Made by a program: the position numbers and the translations under genes. 64,000 bases of DNA, taken from the NCBI GenBank assembly GCA_946482365.1, contig CAMLQY010000010.1, positions 6,067 through 70,066 on the forward strand, in the 5' to 3' direction. The notes below the pieces were generated by a model. The model had not been told where the DNA came from and made no database searches. It was given only the letters and a program-made list of their open reading frames with translations. Position 1 is the first letter of the stretch; the number at the start of each line of letters is the position of its first letter. Positions 1-9,724 of the stretch are shown here, piece after piece. The stretch comes from an uncultured Actinomycetes bacterium (GTDB taxonomy: Bacteria; Actinomycetota; Thermoleophilia; Solirubrobacterales; 70-9).

Positions 1-144
1 GGTCGCCGGGTCGTCGGCCCCGTAGGGGTCGAGCCGTTCGGCGACCGAGCCGCCGAGCGCGCCGGCGAGGAGGAAGAAGGCGATCGCGAGCAGGCCGACG
101 CGGCGGGCGCGCCGGTCGGCGAGGCGGGCGAGGGCGTCGAACAT
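1..144 (-). CDS. MMPL/RND-family transporter, N-terminal fragment
   Basis: The gene runs off the left edge of the window; only the first 48 codons are visible. It begins with a short basic cytosolic segment (FDALARLADRRARR) followed by a hydrophobic helix (VGLLAIAFFLLAGALG), then an extracytoplasmic start containing LDPYGADDP. This is the usual beginning of actinobacterial MMPL exporters. Its ATG overlaps the stop of the upstream padR gene (TGATG), so the two are probably cotranscribed, and the PadR protein likely controls this exporter. Substrate unknown. Confidence 0.7.
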   Translation of the reverse strand, partial: MFDALARLADRRARRVGLLAIAFFLLAGALGGSVAERLDPYGADDPAT

Positions 145-701
145 CAGCTGCTCCTTTCGTCGGCGGCGGAGCCGAGGAGGCGTGTCTCCATCCGCTCGCA
201 CCAGTCTGCGAACCACTCGTTGAACTCGATCCCTCCCCGCAGCACCATCAGCGGGTAGGGGTCGCCCATCCCCTCCAGCTTCCCCTCGGCTCCGGGCTCC
301 ATCTCCCGCAACCGCTCGGCGAGGCCGAGCCGGTGCTCGCGCATCGCCCGCAGCGTCGCCGCCGCCCGCTCGGGGGGCAGCACGCCGGAGAAGAAGAGCT
401 TCAGCAGCCCTTCTTCGCGCATCTCCGCCGTCTCCGGCGGCCGGCTCAGCCAGTCCTCCAGCGCCGCTTCGCCGCCGGCGGTGATCGCGTAGACGGTGCG
501 CTTGCGCTCGCCGCGGGGGGCGTCGACCCCCTCGAGAAGGCCGGCATCGGCGAGCCGCTTCAGCTCCGGGTAGATCTGCCCGTAGCTGGCCGCCCAGAAG
601 AACCGGGTCGTGTTGTCCACGATCGCCTTGATCTCGTAGCCCGAGCGCGGCTCGCGGCTGACCATGCCGAGGATCACGTAGGCGGTGGGACTGAGCTCCA
701 T
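144..701 (-). CDS. PadR-family transcriptional repressor
   Basis: 185-residue protein with an N-terminal winged helix (residues 1-80; MELSPTAYVILGM, SGYEIKAIV, GQIYPELKRLADAGLLEG) and the helical C-terminal dimerisation part typical of the longer PadR subgroup. I chose the ATG at 701 over the in-frame TTG two codons upstream because PadR proteins begin right at the first helix. A perfect palindrome lies just upstream and would give autoregulation. The gene is translationally coupled to an MMPL exporter, a common repressor-pump pairing. The inducer cannot be told from sequence. Confidence 0.9.
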   Translation of the reverse strand: MELSPTAYVILGMVSREPRSGYEIKAIVDNTTRFFWAASYGQIYPELKRLADAGLLEGVDAPRGERKRTVYAITAGGEAALEDWLSRPPETAEMREEGLLKLFFSGVLPPERAAATLRAMREHRLGLAERLREMEPGAEGKLEGMGDPYPLMVLRGGIEFNEWFADWCERMETRLLGSAADERSS

Positions 702-710
702 GCGCAATAA

Positions 711-730
711 ATCTATCAGATAGATATATC
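711..730. promoter_or_regulatory. Probable PadR operator in divergent promoter
   Basis: ATCTATC-A-GATAGAT (711-725) is a perfect inverted repeat with 7-base arms, followed by the overlapping palindrome GATATATC (723-730). It sits between the padR start and the divergent small gene, in the only AT-rich patch of the area. Position and symmetry fit PadR autoregulation; binding is inferred. Confidence 0.6.
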
Positions 731-770
731 AATGGGAGAGGTGCCGATCGCGTGTAGTCTGCCAAGGGCG

Positions 771-1004
771 ATGCCGCTCGACCAGAGCAAGATGGGGCAG
801 GTCGTCACCGCCCAGATGGAGGCGCTCGAAGCCGACTACGGCGACGACTGCCAGATCGGCGACGTCTGCACGATCGTCGAGGTCGTCGGTCCCCACGGCT
901 CCCACGTGCGCGTGCGGACCAGCGACATGCGCCCCCACATGGCCCTCGGCCTGATCCGCATGGCCGAGCACGCGATGCTCGGCAACCTCGGCAGCGGCGA
1001 GTAG
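771..1004 (+). CDS. Small conserved-looking protein, function unknown
   Basis: 77-residue acidic soluble protein (MPLDQSKMGQVVTAQMEAL...). It contains no membrane segment and no motif I recognise; the middle (DVCTIVEVVGPHGSHVRVR) looks like beta strands of a small barrel. An upstream in-frame ATG at 732 would add 13 residues; 771 is preferred because the extra residues look unlike the rest, though neither start has a convincing ribosome site. It is transcribed divergently from padR and may share its operator. Confidence 0.5.
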   Translation: MPLDQSKMGQVVTAQMEALEADYGDDCQIGDVCTIVEVVGPHGSHVRVRTSDMRPHMALGLIRMAEHAMLGNLGSGE

Positions 1005-1043
1005 CCTCGCCGGCCACCGGCCGCCGACTATCCTCAGCCGTTC

Positions 1044-2345
<1,302 letters not shown>

Positions 2346-2360
2346 TTCGCGGCGGTCGAG

Positions 2361-2398
2361 TGAACGATTTACCCACCTATACGGTGGTCAATCGTTCA
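2361..2398. repeat. Short palindromic repeat, copy 1 (intergenic)
   Basis: Inverted repeat with 9-base perfect ends (TGAACGATT / AATCGTTCA) and an inner ACC(C)ACC-TATAC-GGTGGT core. The right 30 bases match the copy at 50349-50378 at all but about two positions. It fills the lysC-asd gap. See findings for the in-gene copies. Confidence 0.7.
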
Positions 2399-2432
2399 GC
2401 CAGCGACCGAGCCCCTTCGTCATACTCGGCCC

Positions 2433-3464
2433 ATGGCTGAGAACGGCTACAGAGTTGGGGTCCTCGGCGCGACCGGGGCAGTGGGGTCGACGATCCTGGG
2501 GATCCTGGCGGAGCGGGAATTCCCGGCCTCGGAGGTCGTCGCCTTCGCCTCGGAGCGATCGGCCGGGCGGCAGATCGAGTGGAACGGGTCGGTGCTGGAG
2601 TGCCGGGCGCTGAGCCCGGAGACGATCCAGGGCCTCGACGTCGTCCTCTCCTCGGCAGGGGGCGCGGTCAGCGCCGAGTGGGCGCCGCAGCTGGTCGAGG
2701 CGGGCGCCGTGGTCGTCGACAACACCAGCTACTGGCGCATGCACGAGGACGTGCCGCTCATCGTCGCCGGGGTCAACCCCGAGGCCGCCGCTGCGCACAA
2801 GGGAATCGTCGCCAACCCCAACTGCACGACGATGGTGGCGATGATGGCGCTGGCGCCGATCCACCGCGCGGTCGGGCTCGAGCGCATCGTCGTCTCCAGC
2901 TACCAGGCCGTGTCCGGCACCGGGCAACGGGCGATCGAGGAGATGCTCGCCCAGTCGCGGGCGATCCTCGCGGGCGAAGAGCCGCCCCCGCCGAGCGTCT
3001 ACCCCCACCAGATCGCTTTCAACGTGTTGCCCCAGGTCGAGGTCTTCAAGGACGGCGACGACTACACGACCGAGGAGCGAAAGGTGATGGCGGAGACCCG
3101 CAAGATCCTCGGCTTCGGCGAGGAGGTCTCGATCTCGGCCACCTGCGCCCGCGTGCCGGTCGTCAGCGGCCACTCCGAGTCGGTCAACGTGCGCACCGCC
3201 GAGGACCTCTCGCCGGACGACTGCCGTGCCCTGCTCGCCGGGGCGCCAGGCGTCGTCGTCGTCGACGACCCCGCCGCGGGTTCCTACCCGATGGCGATCG
3301 ACGCCGCCGGCCGCGACGAGGTCCTGGTCGGCCGCATCCGCCGCGACCCCGGTGAGAAGCGCACCCTCAACCTCTGGGTCGCCGGCGACAACCTGCGCAA
3401 GGGCGCCGCGACCAACGCCGTCCAGGTGGCCGAGCTCTTGATAGAGCGCGATCTGCTCGGCTGA
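2433..3464 (+). CDS. asd: Aspartate-semialdehyde dehydrogenase
   Basis: 343 residues. NADPH-dependent reduction of aspartyl phosphate to the semialdehyde, the step after LysC. The Rossmann start is GVLGATGAVG (residues 9-18), the catalytic cysteine is C131 in NPNCTTM, and the C-terminal GDNLRKGAATNAVQ segment is characteristic. It lies 87 bases after lysC, with a palindromic repeat between; cotranscription is possible but not certain. Length is normal for the family. Confidence 0.96.
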   Translation: MAENGYRVGVLGATGAVGSTILGILAEREFPASEVVAFASERSAGRQIEWNGSVLECRALSPETIQGLDVVLSSAGGAVSAEWAPQLVEAGAVVVDNTSYWRMHEDVPLIVAGVNPEAAAAHKGIVANPNCTTMVAMMALAPIHRAVGLERIVVSSYQAVSGTGQRAIEEMLAQSRAILAGEEPPPPSVYPHQIAFNVLPQVEVFKDGDDYTTEERKVMAETRKILGFGEEVSISATCARVPVVSGHSESVNVRTAEDLSPDDCRALLAGAPGVVVVDDPAAGSYPMAIDAAGRDEVLVGRIRRDPGEKRTLNLWVAGDNLRKGAATNAVQVAELLIERDLLG

Positions 3465-3509
3465 TCACCCGCTTGCTCGGCCATTCGTCCTGCACATTTT
3501 CGCGCGCCA

Positions 3510-3534
3510 CGTGTAACATTTTGTCTGTTAGCGT
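3510..3534 (+). promoter_or_regulatory. Shared microprotein promoter block, copy A
   Basis: Contains TTTTGTCTGTTAGCGT; TAGCGT (3529-3534) lies 8 bases before the ATG at 3543 and looks like a -10 box of a leaderless transcript. The stretch CGTGTAACATTTTGTC also matches the block before the third paralogue (4126-4149), so it is more conserved than a plain -10. Confidence 0.55.
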
Positions 3535-3542
3535 CATCGACG

Positions 3543-3740
3543 ATGGAGCAGGCCAAAGTGCATTGGAACGACGACCGTCTGGACCATTTCGCCGCGCAGG
3601 TCGACATGCGCTTCGACAAGGTCGACAAGCGCTTCGATCGCCTTGAAGCGCGTTTCGACGCTCTTCAGCACTCGATGATCATCACCTTGGCGGGCTTCCT
3701 CGCCGCCTTCGCCGCGGTGGTTGTCGCGGCAGTCTTCTGA
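3543..3740 (+). CDS. Coiled-coil, tail-anchored microprotein A
   Basis: 65 residues. The N-terminal two thirds is a heptad-type amphipathic helix (WNDDRLDHF, then repeats of the type RFDKVDKRFDRLEARFD); the C-terminus (about 44-65) is one hydrophobic helix with no tail. This predicts a cytosolic coiled coil tethered to the membrane by its C-terminus. The topology resembles XhlA-type proteins, but there is no holin or lysin nearby. It is paralogous to the gene at 4159 (shared WNDDRLDH and FDALQ) and more loosely to 3897. Function unknown. Confidence 0.75.
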   Translation: MEQAKVHWNDDRLDHFAAQVDMRFDKVDKRFDRLEARFDALQHSMIITLAGFLAAFAAVVVAAVF

Positions 3741-3869
3741 CGACAGGCCGCGAGGGGCGATCGGCGTAGTCGACGTCGACGCGCGCAGCGACTCGATCGT
3801 CGAGCTAAGAGGTAAGGCCCGTCAGTTGTGCTCAGGCCGGGAGCGGCTGGCTTCAGCGATTTGCCGAAT

Positions 3870-3888
3870 TGCTTTGTCTGTTAGCCTA
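3870..3888 (+). promoter_or_regulatory. Shared microprotein promoter block, copy B
   Basis: GCTTTGTCTGTTAGCCT ends in TAGCCT (3883-3888), 8 bases before the ATG at 3897. TTTGTCTGTTAGC is identical to the block before microprotein A. It fixes 3897, not 3888, as the start codon. Confidence 0.55.
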
Positions 3889-3896
3889 TGCAGTGC

Positions 3897-4076
3897 ATGG
3901 AGACTTGGGAGAAGGCCAGGATCGATCGCCTCGAGACCCGCGTCGACCAGCTCGAGCGCAAGAGCTGGGAACGCGCGGACTTCACCTTCCGCCTGATCAT
4001 GTACGGCCTCACCGCGGCTCTCGTCGTCCTCAACATCGTGACGATCGCGATCGCCGCCGGCTCCCCCGGCCACTGA
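3897..4076 (+). CDS. Coiled-coil, tail-anchored microprotein B
   Basis: 59 residues. A short charged amphipathic helix (RIDRLETRVDQLERKSWE) is followed by a C-terminal hydrophobic segment (about residues 30-54) and a short polar tail GSPGH. It is the most diverged of the three tandem paralogues: it lacks the WNDDRLDH opening but keeps the architecture and the promoter block. The ATG at 3888 is rejected because it lies inside the probable -10 hexamer. Function unknown; possibly hetero-oligomerises with its neighbours (inference). Confidence 0.65.
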   Translation: METWEKARIDRLETRVDQLERKSWERADFTFRLIMYGLTAALVVLNIVTIAIAAGSPGH

Positions 4077-4125
4077 TCGGCCGAAGGTAGCTGGATCATT
4101 TGTCCGTCACACTTCCGTTCCCCAC

Positions 4126-4149
4126 ACGTAACATTTTGTCCGCTAGCCT
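4126..4149 (+). promoter_or_regulatory. Shared microprotein promoter block, copy C
   Basis: CGTAACATTTTGTCCGCTAG continues into TAGCCT (4144-4149), 9 bases before the ATG at 4159. It matches copy A over more than 20 positions with a few changes, although the two lie about 600 bases apart. Confidence 0.55.
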
Positions 4150-4158
4150 GGGCTGAGG

Positions 4159-4410
4159 ATGGAACCGGCCAGGACCAAGTGGAACGACGATCGCCTAGAT
4201 CACCTCTCGAGCCAGGTGGACTCCGTGCGGGATCAGGTCGACTCGTTGCGTCATCACATGGACGAGCGCTTTGAACGGCAGGAAGCCCGCATCGACGCGA
4301 AATTCGCCGCCCTCGACGCAAAGTTCGATGCCCTGCAGCGAACGATGATCCTCACCCTCGGCGGCATCCTCGCCACCTTCGGCGGCGTTTTCCTCGCTGC
4401 CCAGCTTTGA
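4159..4410 (+). CDS. Coiled-coil, tail-anchored microprotein C
   Basis: 83 residues, the longest of the three. It opens with KWNDDRLDHLSSQVD as in microprotein A, continues as a charged coiled coil with repeated D.RFERQEARID / KFAALDAKFDALQ units, and ends in a hydrophobic helix (about 62-83). The extra length relative to A is additional heptads, consistent with repeat expansion. It converges on the sdh operon end at 4436. Function unknown. Confidence 0.75.
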   Translation: MEPARTKWNDDRLDHLSSQVDSVRDQVDSLRHHMDERFERQEARIDAKFAALDAKFDALQRTMILTLGGILATFGGVFLAAQL

Positions 4411-4435
4411 GCGCTCGCCCTATCCCACTTGGGGT

Positions 4436-5332
4436 TTAAGCGGGCACAGCGGAGAGCTTGTCCTCGACCCGGCGCGTCGAGGCGATGTGCTTCTTCATCC
4501 CGAGCTCCTTCGGCTCGGCGCCGAGCGCCAGCGCCACCAGCTGCGGCAGGTGCAGGACCGGGAGGCCGAGGTCGCGGTTGACGACCTTTGCCGCCTCGGG
4601 CTGCTGCAGGTCGAGATTGAGGTGGCAGAGCGGGCAGGGGGTGACGAGGCAGTCGGCGCCGGCGTCGATCGCGTCGCCGACGTGGGTGCCGGCCTGGCGC
4701 AGCGAGGTGTCGCGGTTCATCGTGATCACCGGGAAGCCGCAGCACTTGCGGGCGCCGTCGTACTCGACCGCCTCGCCGCCGAGGGTCTCGATCACCTTCT
4801 CCAGGTAGACGTCGCGGTCGGGGAACTCGTCGTAGCCGAGCCGCTCCTTGGGACGGACCACGTAGCAGCCGTAGAAGGGGCCGACGCGCAGGCCGGTGAG
4901 CGGGCGCGTCACCTTCTCGGCGAGGTTGTCAAGCCCGTAGTCCTCGACCAGCAGCCAGAGGAAGTTCTTGTTCGTCCAGCCGTCCTTGCCCTTCTCGTAG
5001 GCGAGGCCCTGGCCGCTCAGCACCTCGTTGACGTGGGCGCGGTAGGCGGAGTCGGCGTCGAGGCGCTGCTGGCACTCCGACTGCGCCCCCTGGCAGGTCG
5101 AGCAGATGTTCATCATCGAGAGCCCGGTCTGCTGGGCGAGGGCGAAGGTGCGGGCGTTGAGCGTGTCGGCCAGCTCCTGGTTGTGCTCGGCGATGATCCC
5201 CGCCCCGCAGCAGTTGGCACGGTCGAGTTCGACCAGCTCGATCCCCAGCTTCTCGGCGGCGATCGCCATCGAGCCGTGCAGCTCGGTGGTGAAGCCGCGC
5301 GAGACGCAGCCGGGCCAGTAGGCGAGCTTCAT
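4436..5332 (-). CDS. sdhE: Cysteine-rich (CCG-domain) succinate dehydrogenase subunit
   Basis: 298 residues with two CCG domains (CCGAG at 41-45 and CCGFP in the second half, each preceded by upstream cysteines), related to heterodisulfide reductase HdrB. In E-type succinate:quinone reductases (for example of Sulfolobales) this subunit replaces the SdhC/SdhD membrane anchors and holds an iron-sulfur cluster that passes electrons to quinone. It has no membrane helices. The ATG overlaps the sdhB stop (ATGA). It is the last gene of sdhA-sdhB-sdhE. The name follows the archaeal subunit and should not be confused with the flavinylation factor SdhE. Confidence 0.85.
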   Translation of the reverse strand: MKLAYWPGCVSRGFTTELHGSMAIAAEKLGIELVELDRANCCGAGIIAEHNQELADTLNARTFALAQQTGLSMMNICSTCQGAQSECQQRLDADSAYRAHVNEVLSGQGLAYEKGKDGWTNKNFLWLLVEDYGLDNLAEKVTRPLTGLRVGPFYGCYVVRPKERLGYDEFPDRDVYLEKVIETLGGEAVEYDGARKCCGFPVITMNRDTSLRQAGTHVGDAIDAGADCLVTPCPLCHLNLDLQQPEAAKVVNRDLGLPVLHLPQLVALALGAEPKELGMKKHIASTRRVEDKLSAVPA

Positions 5333-6486
5333 GCGGTCTCGACCTCCTTCTCGTCGGGCGCCGGCTCCACGTCCTCCTCGCCCTTGATGTACAGGTTGAA
5401 TTCCTCGCGGTGCTCCTCGGTGTGGGCGTAGATCGCCTTGACCTCGTCCTGGGCGCCGCCGGGGAGCTTCGGGTGGACGCCGGGGATCAGCTTCGGCAGC
5501 GAGCGCATCTTGCCGGTCTTGATGCCGCGGATGGCCACCGGGAGCGAGCCGAGCAGGCCCTTGATCGCGCCTTTCGTCGGTTTGAGCTTGCCTTTGACGC
5601 CGGGCGCGTATGACTCCTGCAGGAGCAGCGCCTCGTCGTTCGTCCCCTTCTTCTCGATCATCTTGACGAAGGCGTTGACGTGGTTGGCGCCGTTGTTGGG
5701 GTCGTCGTCGATCCCCTCCTCGGCCGCTTTGCGGCGCAGGCGCATGATCTGGTCCATCGGCGCCACGCCCTTGGGGCAGGCGTCGATGCAGCTGAAGCAG
5801 TGGGTGCAGTCGTAGATCCCGTGCGGGTCGTGGGCGAGGTCGTGAAGGCGCTCCACGGTCTCGGCGTCGCGCGGGTCGCCGACGAAGCGGTAGGCCTTGG
5901 CCAGGGCGGCGGGGCCGATGAAGTCGGGGTCGGCTTCCATCGAGAGGCAGGAGGAGACGCAGGCGCCGCACTGGATGCAGGCCATCGACTGGGTGATGTC
6001 GATCATCGACTCCGGCTCGACCACGTACTCGCGCTCGGGCGCCTCGCCGTGGGGGAGCAGCCAGGGGGTGACGCGGCGGATCTTGGTCCAGTGGGTCGAC
6101 TCCATGTCGGTGATCAGGTCCTTGATCACGGGCATGTTGCCCATCGGCTCGATGACGATCGCGGGGTCCTCCGCACCGTCGGTGGGGACCGCTTTCTCCT
6201 CCCCGGCCGAGGCGCGGGACATCTTCTCGGCCAGCTCCTGGGCCTCGCCGATCTGGGTCTTGCAGCCGAGGCCGGACTGGCCGTTGACCTTCATCCCGCA
6301 GGAGCCGCAGATCGCGGCGCGGCAGGAGCAGCGGACCGAGAGCGAGCCGTCGTCGCGGTCCTTGGCCTGGAGCAGGCCGTCGAGGACCGAGAGCGAGGGG
6401 TCGAGGTCGACCTTGAACTCCTCCCAGTAGGGGCCCTCGCCCGACTCGGGCTGGTAGCGGCGGACTTTCAGCGTGTACTCAGCCAT
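5329..6486 (-). CDS. sdhB: Succinate dehydrogenase iron-sulfur subunit
   Basis: 385 residues, longer than usual SdhB (about 240). An N-terminal plant-type ferredoxin domain carries the [2Fe-2S] cysteines C53, C55, C60, C63 and C75 ([12 protein letters not shown]); then come two further clusters, [11 protein letters not shown] and [14 protein letters not shown]. The last 120 residues are an extra charged extension without cysteines. The start at 6486 gives a TGATG overlap with sdhA; the upstream TTG-led extension is rejected. It carries electrons from the FAD subunit to the CCG subunit. Confidence 0.93.
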   Translation of the reverse strand: MAEYTLKVRRYQPESGEGPYWEEFKVDLDPSLSVLDGLLQAKDRDDGSLSVRCSCRAAICGSCGMKVNGQSGLGCKTQIGEAQELAEKMSRASAGEEKAVPTDGAEDPAIVIEPMGNMPVIKDLITDMESTHWTKIRRVTPWLLPHGEAPEREYVVEPESMIDITQSMACIQCGACVSSCLSMEADPDFIGPAALAKAYRFVGDPRDAETVERLHDLAHDPHGIYDCTHCFSCIDACPKGVAPMDQIMRLRRKAAEEGIDDDPNNGANHVNAFVKMIEKKGTNDEALLLQESYAPGVKGKLKPTKGAIKGLLGSLPVAIRGIKTGKMRSLPKLIPGVHPKLPGGAQDEVKAIYAHTEEHREEFNLYIKGEEDVEPAPDEKEVETA

Positions 6487-8174
6487 CAGTAAGTCCTCTC
6501 TTGCGGTTCCCACTGGGTGATCGTCACCTCGGAGTATGAGAGCTCCGGCTCCTCGTCGCCCAGCTGCAGGTCGATGTGCTTAAGCCACTCCTCGTCGTTG
6601 CGCTCGGGAAAGTCGGTCCTGTACTGGGCGCCGCGGCTCTCCTTGCGCTCCAGCGCGGCGATGCAGGTGCACTCGGCGTTGTCGAGCATGTAGCCGAGCT
6701 CGATCGCGCCGAGGATGTCCTGGTTGAAGATCGAGCTCTTGTCGTCGACGTAGGCGGTCTTGGCCTCCTCCTTCAGCCGGCGCACCGTCTCCAGCGCCTC
6801 CTGGATCCCCGCCTCGTCGCGGAAGACGGCGACCTTGGCGTCCATCGCCGTGCCCAGATCGAGCTTGATCTCCGAGATGCGGCGGCCCGAGCCCTTCTCG
6901 CGGGCGGAGATCGCGTCGATCGTCGCCTGCTCGGCCTCGAGCACCGCCCTCGAGGGACGCGAGCCGTCGATTCGCTTGGCGCGGGCGGCGGCGTCGGCGC
7001 CGGAGCGGCGGCCGAAGATCAGCGTGTCGAGCAGCGAGTTGGCGCCGAGCCGGTTGCCGCCGTGGACCGAGACGCAGGCCACCTCGCCGGCGGCGTAGAG
7101 GCCCGGGATGTCGGTGCGGCCGTCGACGTCGGTCTTGACCCCGCCCATCGTGTAGTGGTTGCCGGGCTTGATGTGGATCGGTTCCCTGGTGATGTCGACG
7201 CCGGCGAAGTCCTTGCCGACGAGGACGATCTCGCGCAGCGCCTCGTGCACCCGCTTCTTCGGCACCACGGTGATGTCGAGGGCGACGGTGCCGTCGGGGA
7301 AGCCGCGGCCCTCGTTGATCTCGGTCTGCTCGGCCCGGGAGACGACGTCGCGCGAGGCGAGCTCCATCTTGTTCGGCGCATACCGCTCCATGAAGCGTTC
7401 GCCCTTGGCGTTGAGCAGGTGCGCGCCCTCGCCGCGGGCGCCCTCGGTGATCAGGAAGCCCTTGCCCGCCAGCGTCGTCGGGTGGTACTGGATCATCTCC
7501 ATGTCCATCAGCTTGGCGCCGGCGCGGTAGGCCATCGCGATGCCGTCGCCGGTGCAGATCAGCGCGTTGGTGGTCGGCTTCCAGACCTGGCCGTTGCCGC
7601 CGCTGGCGAGGATCACCGACTTCGCCTGGAAGAGCTCCATCGAGCCGTCGGCGATGTTGCGGGTGACCACGCCGCAGCACTCGCCCTGCTCGTCGAGGGC
7701 GAGCGCGGTGCAGAACCACTCCTCGTAGCGGGCGACCGAGTCGGAGTGCTTCATCAGCTGCTCGTACAGCACGTGCATGATCGCCTGGCCGGTGATGTCG
7801 GCGACGTAGTAGGTGCGCGCGGCGGAGGCGCCGCCGAAGGCGCGGGTGCCGAGCCTGCCCTCCTCGTTGCGGTGGAAGGTGACGCCGAGGTGCTCGAGGT
7901 GGAGGATCTCCTCGGGCGCCTCGCGGCACATGATCTCGACCGCGTCCTGGTCGCTCAGGTAGTCGGAGCCCTTGATCGTGTCGAAGGCGTGCGACTCCCA
8001 GGAGTCGCCCGGGTTGAGCGCCGCGTTGATCCCGCCTTGGGCCGCGTTGGAGTGCGAGCGGACCGGGTGGACCTTGCTGACGATCCCCACCGAGACGCCC
8101 TGCTCCGCTGCCGCCAGGGCCGCTCGCTGTCCGGCGAGGCCGGCGCCGATCACCAGTACGTCATGGGCGGGCAC
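6486..8174 (-). CDS. sdhA: Succinate dehydrogenase / fumarate reductase flavoprotein subunit
   Basis: 562 residues. Oxidises succinate to fumarate in the TCA cycle. The FAD-binding motif is VIGAGLAG near the start; SHSNAAQGG (about residues 40-48) contains the histidine that usually binds FAD covalently; [17 protein letters not shown] and the C-terminal helical domain follow. The GTG at 8174 is preferred over the GTG at 8183 because GGAG lies 8 bases before it. First gene of sdhABE. No membrane anchor genes of the SdhC/D type are present, in keeping with the SdhE subunit. Confidence 0.94.
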   Translation of the reverse strand: MPAHDVLVIGAGLAGQRAALAAAEQGVSVGIVSKVHPVRSHSNAAQGGINAALNPGDSWESHAFDTIKGSDYLSDQDAVEIMCREAPEEILHLEHLGVTFHRNEEGRLGTRAFGGASAARTYYVADITGQAIMHVLYEQLMKHSDSVARYEEWFCTALALDEQGECCGVVTRNIADGSMELFQAKSVILASGGNGQVWKPTTNALICTGDGIAMAYRAGAKLMDMEMIQYHPTTLAGKGFLITEGARGEGAHLLNAKGERFMERYAPNKMELASRDVVSRAEQTEINEGRGFPDGTVALDITVVPKKRVHEALREIVLVGKDFAGVDITREPIHIKPGNHYTMGGVKTDVDGRTDIPGLYAAGEVACVSVHGGNRLGANSLLDTLIFGRRSGADAAARAKRIDGSRPSRAVLEAEQATIDAISAREKGSGRRISEIKLDLGTAMDAKVAVFRDEAGIQEALETVRRLKEEAKTAYVDDKSSIFNQDILGAIELGYMLDNAECTCIAALERKESRGAQYRTDFPERNDEEWLKHIDLQLGDEEPELSYSEVTITQWEPQERTY

Positions 8175-8236
8175 GCCGTTCACTCCGTTCGTCGTCGGGC
8201 GAGCGAAAACCGAGCCCGGCTAGGACGCAGGGCGCA

Positions 8237-8257
8237 GCCTTTGGTGGTGCCAAAGGC
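8237..8257. repeat. Small perfect hairpin in the sdhA leader
   Basis: GCCTTTGG-TGGTG-CCAAAGGC, 8-base arms and a 5-base loop, lies 63 bases before the sdhA start on the minus strand. It would form in the sdhA mRNA leader, if transcribed, or act as an operator. Confidence 0.4.
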
Positions 8258-8353
8258 AAGCCCGAGGACGCCGCCGGGCGAAGCGTTTGCAGCCGCCCGA
8301 TGGCGGGCGGGGTGGATGGCGTGTCCGCAGGCACGGCGCCGCACTCTATAGAG

Positions 8354-8383
8354 CCGAAATCCGACCCCGCAGTCGGATTTCGG
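8354..8383. repeat. Hairpin next to long palindrome
   Basis: 12-base perfect arms CCGAAATCCGAC / GTCGGATTTCGG around a 6-base loop. It shares the GAAATCC core with the 25-base palindrome 2 bases to the right, so the two may be related units. It lies between the M28 peptidase stop and sdhA. No T-run follows, so a classical terminator is not evident. Confidence 0.6.
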
Positions 8384-8385
8384 TC

Positions 8386-8438
8386 CCGCCGACGGGACGA
8401 AATCCACCGCTAGGCGGTGGATTTCGTCCCGTCGGCGG
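8386..8438. repeat. Perfect 25-base inverted repeat after the M28 gene
   Basis: Left arm 8386-8410 and right arm 8414-8438 are exact reverse complements with only TAG between them. The right arm ends four bases from the M28 stop codon. It could be a transcription stop or an mRNA 3' stabiliser for the minus-strand gene, but such a long, perfect, non-T-tailed palindrome is unusual. Confidence 0.75.
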
Positions 8439-8442
8439 AAGT

Positions 8443-9609
8443 TCACTTCAGCCAGCGCTCGTCGAGGCGGCGGACCGCTGCCTCGATCAGGCGGATGCCG
8501 TCGGCCAGGGTGCCGAACTCGACGTTCTCGGCGAGGTCGTTGGGCCAGTGGTAGTTGGCCGGGTTCTTGAGGTCCGTGCAGCCGCAGAGGGCGGCAGTCT
8601 CGTAGCCGGCCGCCAGCGGCTCGAGGCCGTCGGTCCCGTTGTGCAGGCGCAGGTTCGGGTAGAGCCAGATGCCCAGCTCCTCGCCGAGGCCGTCCATCAG
8701 CTCCAGCGCCCGGGGCGAGTACTCGTGCATCTTCAGGAATCCCTCGCCGCGCAGCACGAGCAGGTGGGGAGAGCCAATCGAGTCGACGGCGAGGAAGAAG
8801 GTGCTCTCCCTCGGCAGCTGCGGGAAGTGGCGCTCGCCGAAGGCTTTGATCCCCTCGCTGAAGGACTCCTCGGCGCCGGCTGAGAGCAGGATCACCCTGA
8901 GGTCCTGCGGCGGATCCTCGAGGAGGCGCCGGGCGAGCGCCAGCAGGGCGACGACCCCGGTCCCGTTGTCGTTTGCCCCCGGGACGGTCCTGCGCATGCC
9001 GATGTCGGCCATCGCCACCGCCGAGCCGACCCCGAGGAAGACACCCAGCTTGGCCAGCAGGCGGCTCCCGGTGAGGGCGCCGAGCGCGGCGAGGATCGGT
9101 CCGCCGATGACCGGGGCCATCAGGGCCGGGCTGGTGTCCTGGCCCTCGATCAGGCCGAGGCGGTCGGCGAACTTGGGCAAGGCGGGGTGGAAGACCAGAC
9201 CGGAGTGCGCGGCGTCATGGTGGGAGACGACGATCATCGTCCGCTCGGCGTCGGCGGGCCCGATCTCGCAGACGACGTTGTAGGCGGTGCGCTGGGGCAG
9301 CGGCCTGCGCAGGCGTCGCTTGCCGGGCGGGAAGTCGTCGGCGATGCCGGCGGCGCCCAGCGCCGCGCCGAGGAGACGGCGTCCTCGCAGCGCCATCAGG
9401 CCGCCGAGCGCGCCCAGGGCCGCGCCAATGCCGAGCGGCCACCAGTAGGTGCCGTGCGCCGGCTCAGCCTCGATCCGGGCCTCGGCGCCGAGCTCGCCGA
9501 AGCGCTCGACGATCCACTCGGCCGCCTGGCGTTCGCCTTCGGAGGCGGATGGCCGGTAGATCCGCTCGAGCTCCTCGAGCCGCTCGCGCAGCCAGGCCTG
9601 GTCGCTCAT
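8443..9609 (-). CDS. M28-family zinc aminopeptidase-like membrane protein
   Basis: 388 residues. Metal ligands and catalytic residues of the M28 fold are visible: SHHDAAHSG, GANDNGTG, the AGAEES glutamate pair, a late aspartate (AVDSIG) and the C-terminal HWPNDLAENV. Hydrophobic stretches (about 70-100, and two in the middle around LMAPVIGGPILAALGAL and LGVFLGVGSAVAM) suggest membrane association, which is atypical for soluble M28 enzymes. The ATG at 9609 begins MSDQAWLRERL; upstream codons are rejected. Substrate unknown. The gene is bracketed by long perfect palindromes on both sides. Confidence 0.8.
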   Translation of the reverse strand: MSDQAWLRERLEELERIYRPSASEGERQAAEWIVERFGELGAEARIEAEPAHGTYWWPLGIGAALGALGGLMALRGRRLLGAALGAAGIADDFPPGKRRLRRPLPQRTAYNVVCEIGPADAERTMIVVSHHDAAHSGLVFHPALPKFADRLGLIEGQDTSPALMAPVIGGPILAALGALTGSRLLAKLGVFLGVGSAVAMADIGMRRTVPGANDNGTGVVALLALARRLLEDPPQDLRVILLSAGAEESFSEGIKAFGERHFPQLPRESTFFLAVDSIGSPHLLVLRGEGFLKMHEYSPRALELMDGLGEELGIWLYPNLRLHNGTDGLEPLAAGYETAALCGCTDLKNPANYHWPNDLAENVEFGTLADGIRLIEAAVRRLDERWLK

Positions 9610-9640
9610 GGAAGCGAACCCTAAATGGTGCAGCCGAGGA

Positions 9641-9702
9641 GCCATTGGGGGTCCCTCTCCAGGAACTCCCGCGAAGCGGCCTGGAGAGGGACCCCCAATG
9701 GC
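9641..9702. repeat. Perfect 23-base inverted repeat between divergent genes
   Basis: Arms 9641-9663 and 9680-9702 are exact reverse complements around a 16-base spacer. It lies between the M28 peptidase start (minus strand) and the site-2 protease start (plus strand) and is unrelated in sequence to the palindrome on the other side of the M28 gene. Confidence 0.75.
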
Positions 9703-9724
9703 TTCCCCCGCTTACCATGCCTAC

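Noticed and set aside
6576..8351. 591-codon plus-strand frame opposite sdhA
   Set aside because: Shadow of a certain gene; repeated LVVA/HRLHR composition with no motifs.
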